Assembly (NCBI GenBank): GCA_945873715.1 | Contig: CAMCFL010000288.1 | Coordinates: forward strand, 1 to 5,118 | Reading direction: 5' to 3' | Length of the DNA stretch: 5,118 bases | DNA from: Akkermansia muciniphila | GTDB taxonomy: Bacteria > Verrucomicrobiota > Verrucomicrobiia > Limisphaerales > UBA9464 | Shown: positions 4,201 to 5,118 of the stretch, in pieces | Layout of the letters: each line of letters begins with the position of its first letter | Numbering within the stretch: the first letter of the stretch is position 1 | The notes under the pieces: generated by a model | Told to the model about the DNA's origin: nothing | Seen by the model: only the letters and a program-made list of their open reading frames with translations | Database searches by the model: none | Translations under genes and position numbers: made by a program

Positions 4201-5118
4201 CACACCGCCCGCGTCTGGCACTTGGCCACCCAACGCGAGCTGCTCCGGTTCCAAGCCCCCACCGAAGATCACGACCTCTTCCAAGTCGAGTTTTCTCCCG
4301 ACGGCCGGGCGCTGGCCTTCTATCGCCATGACGGGAAGAACCCCGCCACCTCGCTGTATTTCGCCCCCTCCCTCGCCGAAATCGCCGCCGCGGAAGGCGG
4401 CGATTACCGCGCCCTCGCGGGTGAGCACGCCCCCACTTGGCTCGCGGTCTCCCAGGAACTGCTGCGCGGGGGAAAGTTGGAAGCGGCGTTGGCGGCCTGT
4501 TCCCGCGCCGATGAACTCGCTGAAACCCGCGACGAAGTGGGGTGGTGGCTGCGCCCGATGATCCAGCCTCACCGGGCCGAACTTCTCCGACGGATGGGCC
4601 GGATCGACGAGGCCGGCCGGGAGAACCTCGGTTTGCTGAAGATTCCCGCCCGTGACCCGGCCACGCCGGCCGGTGCGATTGATCTGTCGGCCTACTACAC
4701 GGCGACACTCGCATGGACGCGCGACCCCGAGGGGGCGGCCAATGACCTCCGCGAGCTGCCCGTCGGGCATCAAGTCTTCGACGGCACCCACTTCGATGTG
4801 CGTGGGGGCCTCTTGATCGTGGGCCGCTCTGCGGAGGCCGAATGGCAAACTGAGCCCGCCCGCGCCGACGGCATCCGGATTCAACGCCGTCTCACGCGCC
4901 TGCACTTCCTCCAGATGGCACACGCAGAAAGCCGCACCACCAAGACCGGCGACCGGATCGGGCACTACCGCATCCATTTTGCGGATGGCCGTTCGGTCGA
5001 ACTGCCCATCCGCTACAACGTGGACACCAGCGACTACTGGGAGCTCGACCATCTGCCGCGGGAAGTGCCGGAGGCGACCCTCGCGTGGCGCGGCCAAAAC
5101 CCACGCAGTCGTGCGGAC
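1261..5118 (+). CDS. Transmembrane Ser/Thr protein kinase with WD40 repeats and C-terminal beta-rich domain (partial at 3' end)
   Basis: An open frame of 1286 codons that runs off the right edge. ATG at 1261 is the first start after the in-frame TGA at 1246-1248; no ribosome binding site is visible. A Pro-rich lead (1-38) precedes the kinase domain (about 39-293). That domain has the Gly loop GRGAYGEV (45-52), ATP-binding Lys66 in AVKV, a probable helix-C Glu82, catalytic HRDIKPSN (174-181), DIG (193-195) in place of DFG, a short activation segment with Thr203, Ser205 and Thr209, PPE (214-216) in place of APE, and DLFSLG (224-229). All key catalytic residues are present, so it should be active. 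One transmembrane helix (about 314-331) follows basic residues, placing the kinase inside the cell and the rest outside. Then come an Ala/Glu/Arg coiled coil (about 334-377), a linker ending DLRGFEWRYLW (413-423), WD40-like repeats (about 433-1035), a TPR-like helical pair (about 1058-1127) and a beta-rich domain (from about 1170). It is the last gene seen in the sigma operon and probably signals to that sigma factor. Confidence 0.93.
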   Translation, partial: MPEPEPIPTIKTPWGTLTPTGGAPTGPGESPPVAVPDHTLLRRIGRGAYGEVWLARNALGLYRAVKVLHRSSFGDDRPFEREFVGIQRFEPISRSHESQLNILHVGRTAEHFYYVMELADDQGRGPAIDETTYAARTLRSELLFRGRLPVDECLRLGLALSTALEHLHRHGLVHRDIKPSNIVFVNGIPKLADIGLVALAERTMSFVGTEGYLPPEGPGTVQADLFSLGKVLYEISTGNDRQQFPELPTNVAELPDRAALAEFNEVLVRACAPDVKERYRTAAELHADLALLQSGGSVARARSVERRLKFLARGGALVAGLAVLAGLAFLYQQSQTREARRLAEDNRDLAAEKLKLAERAEASAGLARKSEATARESLYAADIQLAQQALQADNLRLARSLLQNHVPQPGQPDLRGFEWRYLWHQCRSEELFSFKGQTNDSRVLAFAPGGKHLAVGGYAGGNIRLLDLRLRQPVALLPDTNAILSLSFSPKGEILASGSANDVRLWDARSFQEVRRLTNAVAPAVFSPDGRFLLTGRGPWKPDEPDWDQPKEVLVWDTGTWTVLHTATFPVSGVPSGSRDLFLQLAFGSDSGRVAMLTGGTVRLVSCPELKELLVLPEKLPESLTSRPFIALSPDNRILALPSPKGYGVRLWDTVENRELRVLQGHADHIFSARFSPDGTWLATTSPDQTVKLWEVATGKLLHTFRGQADEVVDVAFSPDGTRLASLGITESVVLVWDPRAGRRSEVIPLWPQGFDAGGRFVAFGPKPERQLVAVDPANLKLVPIAVPKIQAGVSYANKLNSLSADGRYHALFRYQEKLLEVWDRRLGTRLCSVPNLSPSISFDLRRQLVTTATTNAVGQLVLNAWQLPAGNLKWQVDDFTGAGIMTTAQGDYVATVVGPETHIARIEDDEFKPVLKVGTRYVRVAVSPDGRLLASGSGDITLKSLPEGKVIGVLEGHTRKTVLPAFSPDSRTLASIADDHTARVWHLATQRELLRFQAPTEDHDLFQVEFSPDGRALAFYRHDGKNPATSLYFAPSLAEIAAAEGGDYRALAGEHAPTWLAVSQELLRGGKLEAALAACSRADELAETRDEVGWWLRPMIQPHRAELLRRMGRIDEAGRENLGLLKIPARDPATPAGAIDLSAYYTATLAWTRDPEGAANDLRELPVGHQVFDGTHFDVRGGLLIVGRSAEAEWQTEPARADGIRIQRRLTRLHFLQMAHAESRTTKTGDRIGHYRIHFADGRSVELPIRYNVDTSDYWELDHLPREVPEATLAWRGQNPRSRAD
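1320..1327 (+). repeat. Run of eight G near the kinase start
   Basis: Eight consecutive G residues span codons 20-23 of the kinase gene, in the Pro/Gly-rich lead before the kinase domain. A run of this kind can slip during replication and move everything behind it out of frame. A second run of seven G lies at 2200-2206, just at the start of the transmembrane segment. In DNA this rich in GC both may be incidental. The protein reads correctly through both as given. Confidence 0.8.
2557..4365 (+). repeat. Array of about 14 WD40-like repeats inside the kinase protein
   Basis: Residues about 433-1035 repeat a 35-45 residue pattern with an F-S-P-D-G-like turn and a V-x-L-W-D-like end. Clear turns are at 488-492 (FSPKG), 526-530, 675-679, 717-721, 927-931 and 1011-1015. 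Clear ends are at 503-507 (VRLWD), 553-557, 649-653, 691-696 (VKLWEV), 733-738, 821-824 and 984-988 (ARVWHL). The stretch from about 745 to 910 is more diverged. I count 14 units, enough for two seven-bladed propellers; the count is uncertain by one or two. The canonical GH pair is kept in only a few units (665-666, 957-958). The repeats have diverged at the DNA level, so this is an old array. Confidence 0.85.
4768..5118 (+). other. C-terminal beta-rich domain of the kinase protein, cut by the window end
   Basis: From about residue 1170 the protein has the order FDVRGGLLIVG (1178-1188), RLHFLQMAH (1213-1221), IGHYRIHFADGRSVELPIRY (1233-1252), a DYW (1258-1260) and ATLAWRGQNP (1272-1281). This block order resembles a domain I have seen at the ends of large extracytoplasmic PVC proteins, where it looks like a beta-sandwich that might bind a ligand or surface. 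I cannot give it a family name from sequence alone. Comparable proteins continue for several dozen residues after the W-x-G-x-N-P block, so the stop codon is probably shortly beyond the window. Confidence 0.5.

Noticed and set aside
2557..4365. Possible CRISPR or DNA-level tandem array suggested by recurring TTTTCGCC(G/C)GA(T/C)GG
   Set aside because: The recurrences encode the FSPDG turn of WD40 repeats at irregular spacing within one open frame, so they are protein-level repeats.
4087..5097. Minus-strand open frame of 336 codons opposite the C-terminal part of the kinase protein
   Set aside because: Same reason: antisense to well-supported WD40 and C-terminal domain sequence, with a low-complexity Gly/Arg/Val-rich translation and no motif.

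Overview
The window looks like a piece of a GC-rich chromosome from the Planctomycetes-Verrucomicrobia group, most likely Verrucomicrobiota. The reasons are the type of ECF sigma factor, the subfamily of Ser/Thr kinase (a DIG variant of DFG, followed by a GTEGY...PPEGPG segment), the kinase-membrane-WD40 architecture with its DLRGFEWRYLW-type linker, and the absence of a Shine-Dalgarno sequence before any of the three forward genes. This placement rests on recognising families; no search was run.

Layout. Positions 1 to about 221, minus strand: a fragment of a YtcJ-like metal-dependent amidohydrolase. It continues past the left edge of the window, and its upstream end breaks off at a stop codon (222-224) where several hundred further codons would be expected. 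Positions 222-412: a non-coding spacer with a long imperfect hairpin (247-282), a perfect 16-bp palindrome of alternating purines and pyrimidines (326-341), and a weak promoter-like pair just before the next gene. Positions 413-1084, plus: an ECF-type sigma-70 family sigma factor. Positions 1081-1248, plus: a 55-residue, very arginine-rich ORF of unknown function whose ATG overlaps the sigma stop codon (ATGA). Positions 1261 to the right edge, plus: a very large protein, at least 1286 residues and without a stop in the window. It has an N-terminal Ser/Thr kinase domain, one transmembrane helix, a coiled coil, a PVC-type linker, about 14 WD40-like repeats, a TPR-like helical segment, and a C-terminal beta-rich domain cut by the window end.

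How the genes may work together. Sigma factor, small basic ORF and kinase are packed as one operon (4-base overlap, then a 12-base gap). No anti-sigma factor gene is visible. The simplest model is a membrane kinase that senses something through a large WD40/C-terminal ectodomain and controls the neighbouring sigma factor by phosphorylation. The small basic protein could be an adaptor, an inhibitor, or only a translational coupling element. This model is an inference; the sequence supports the gene order and domains, not the mechanism.
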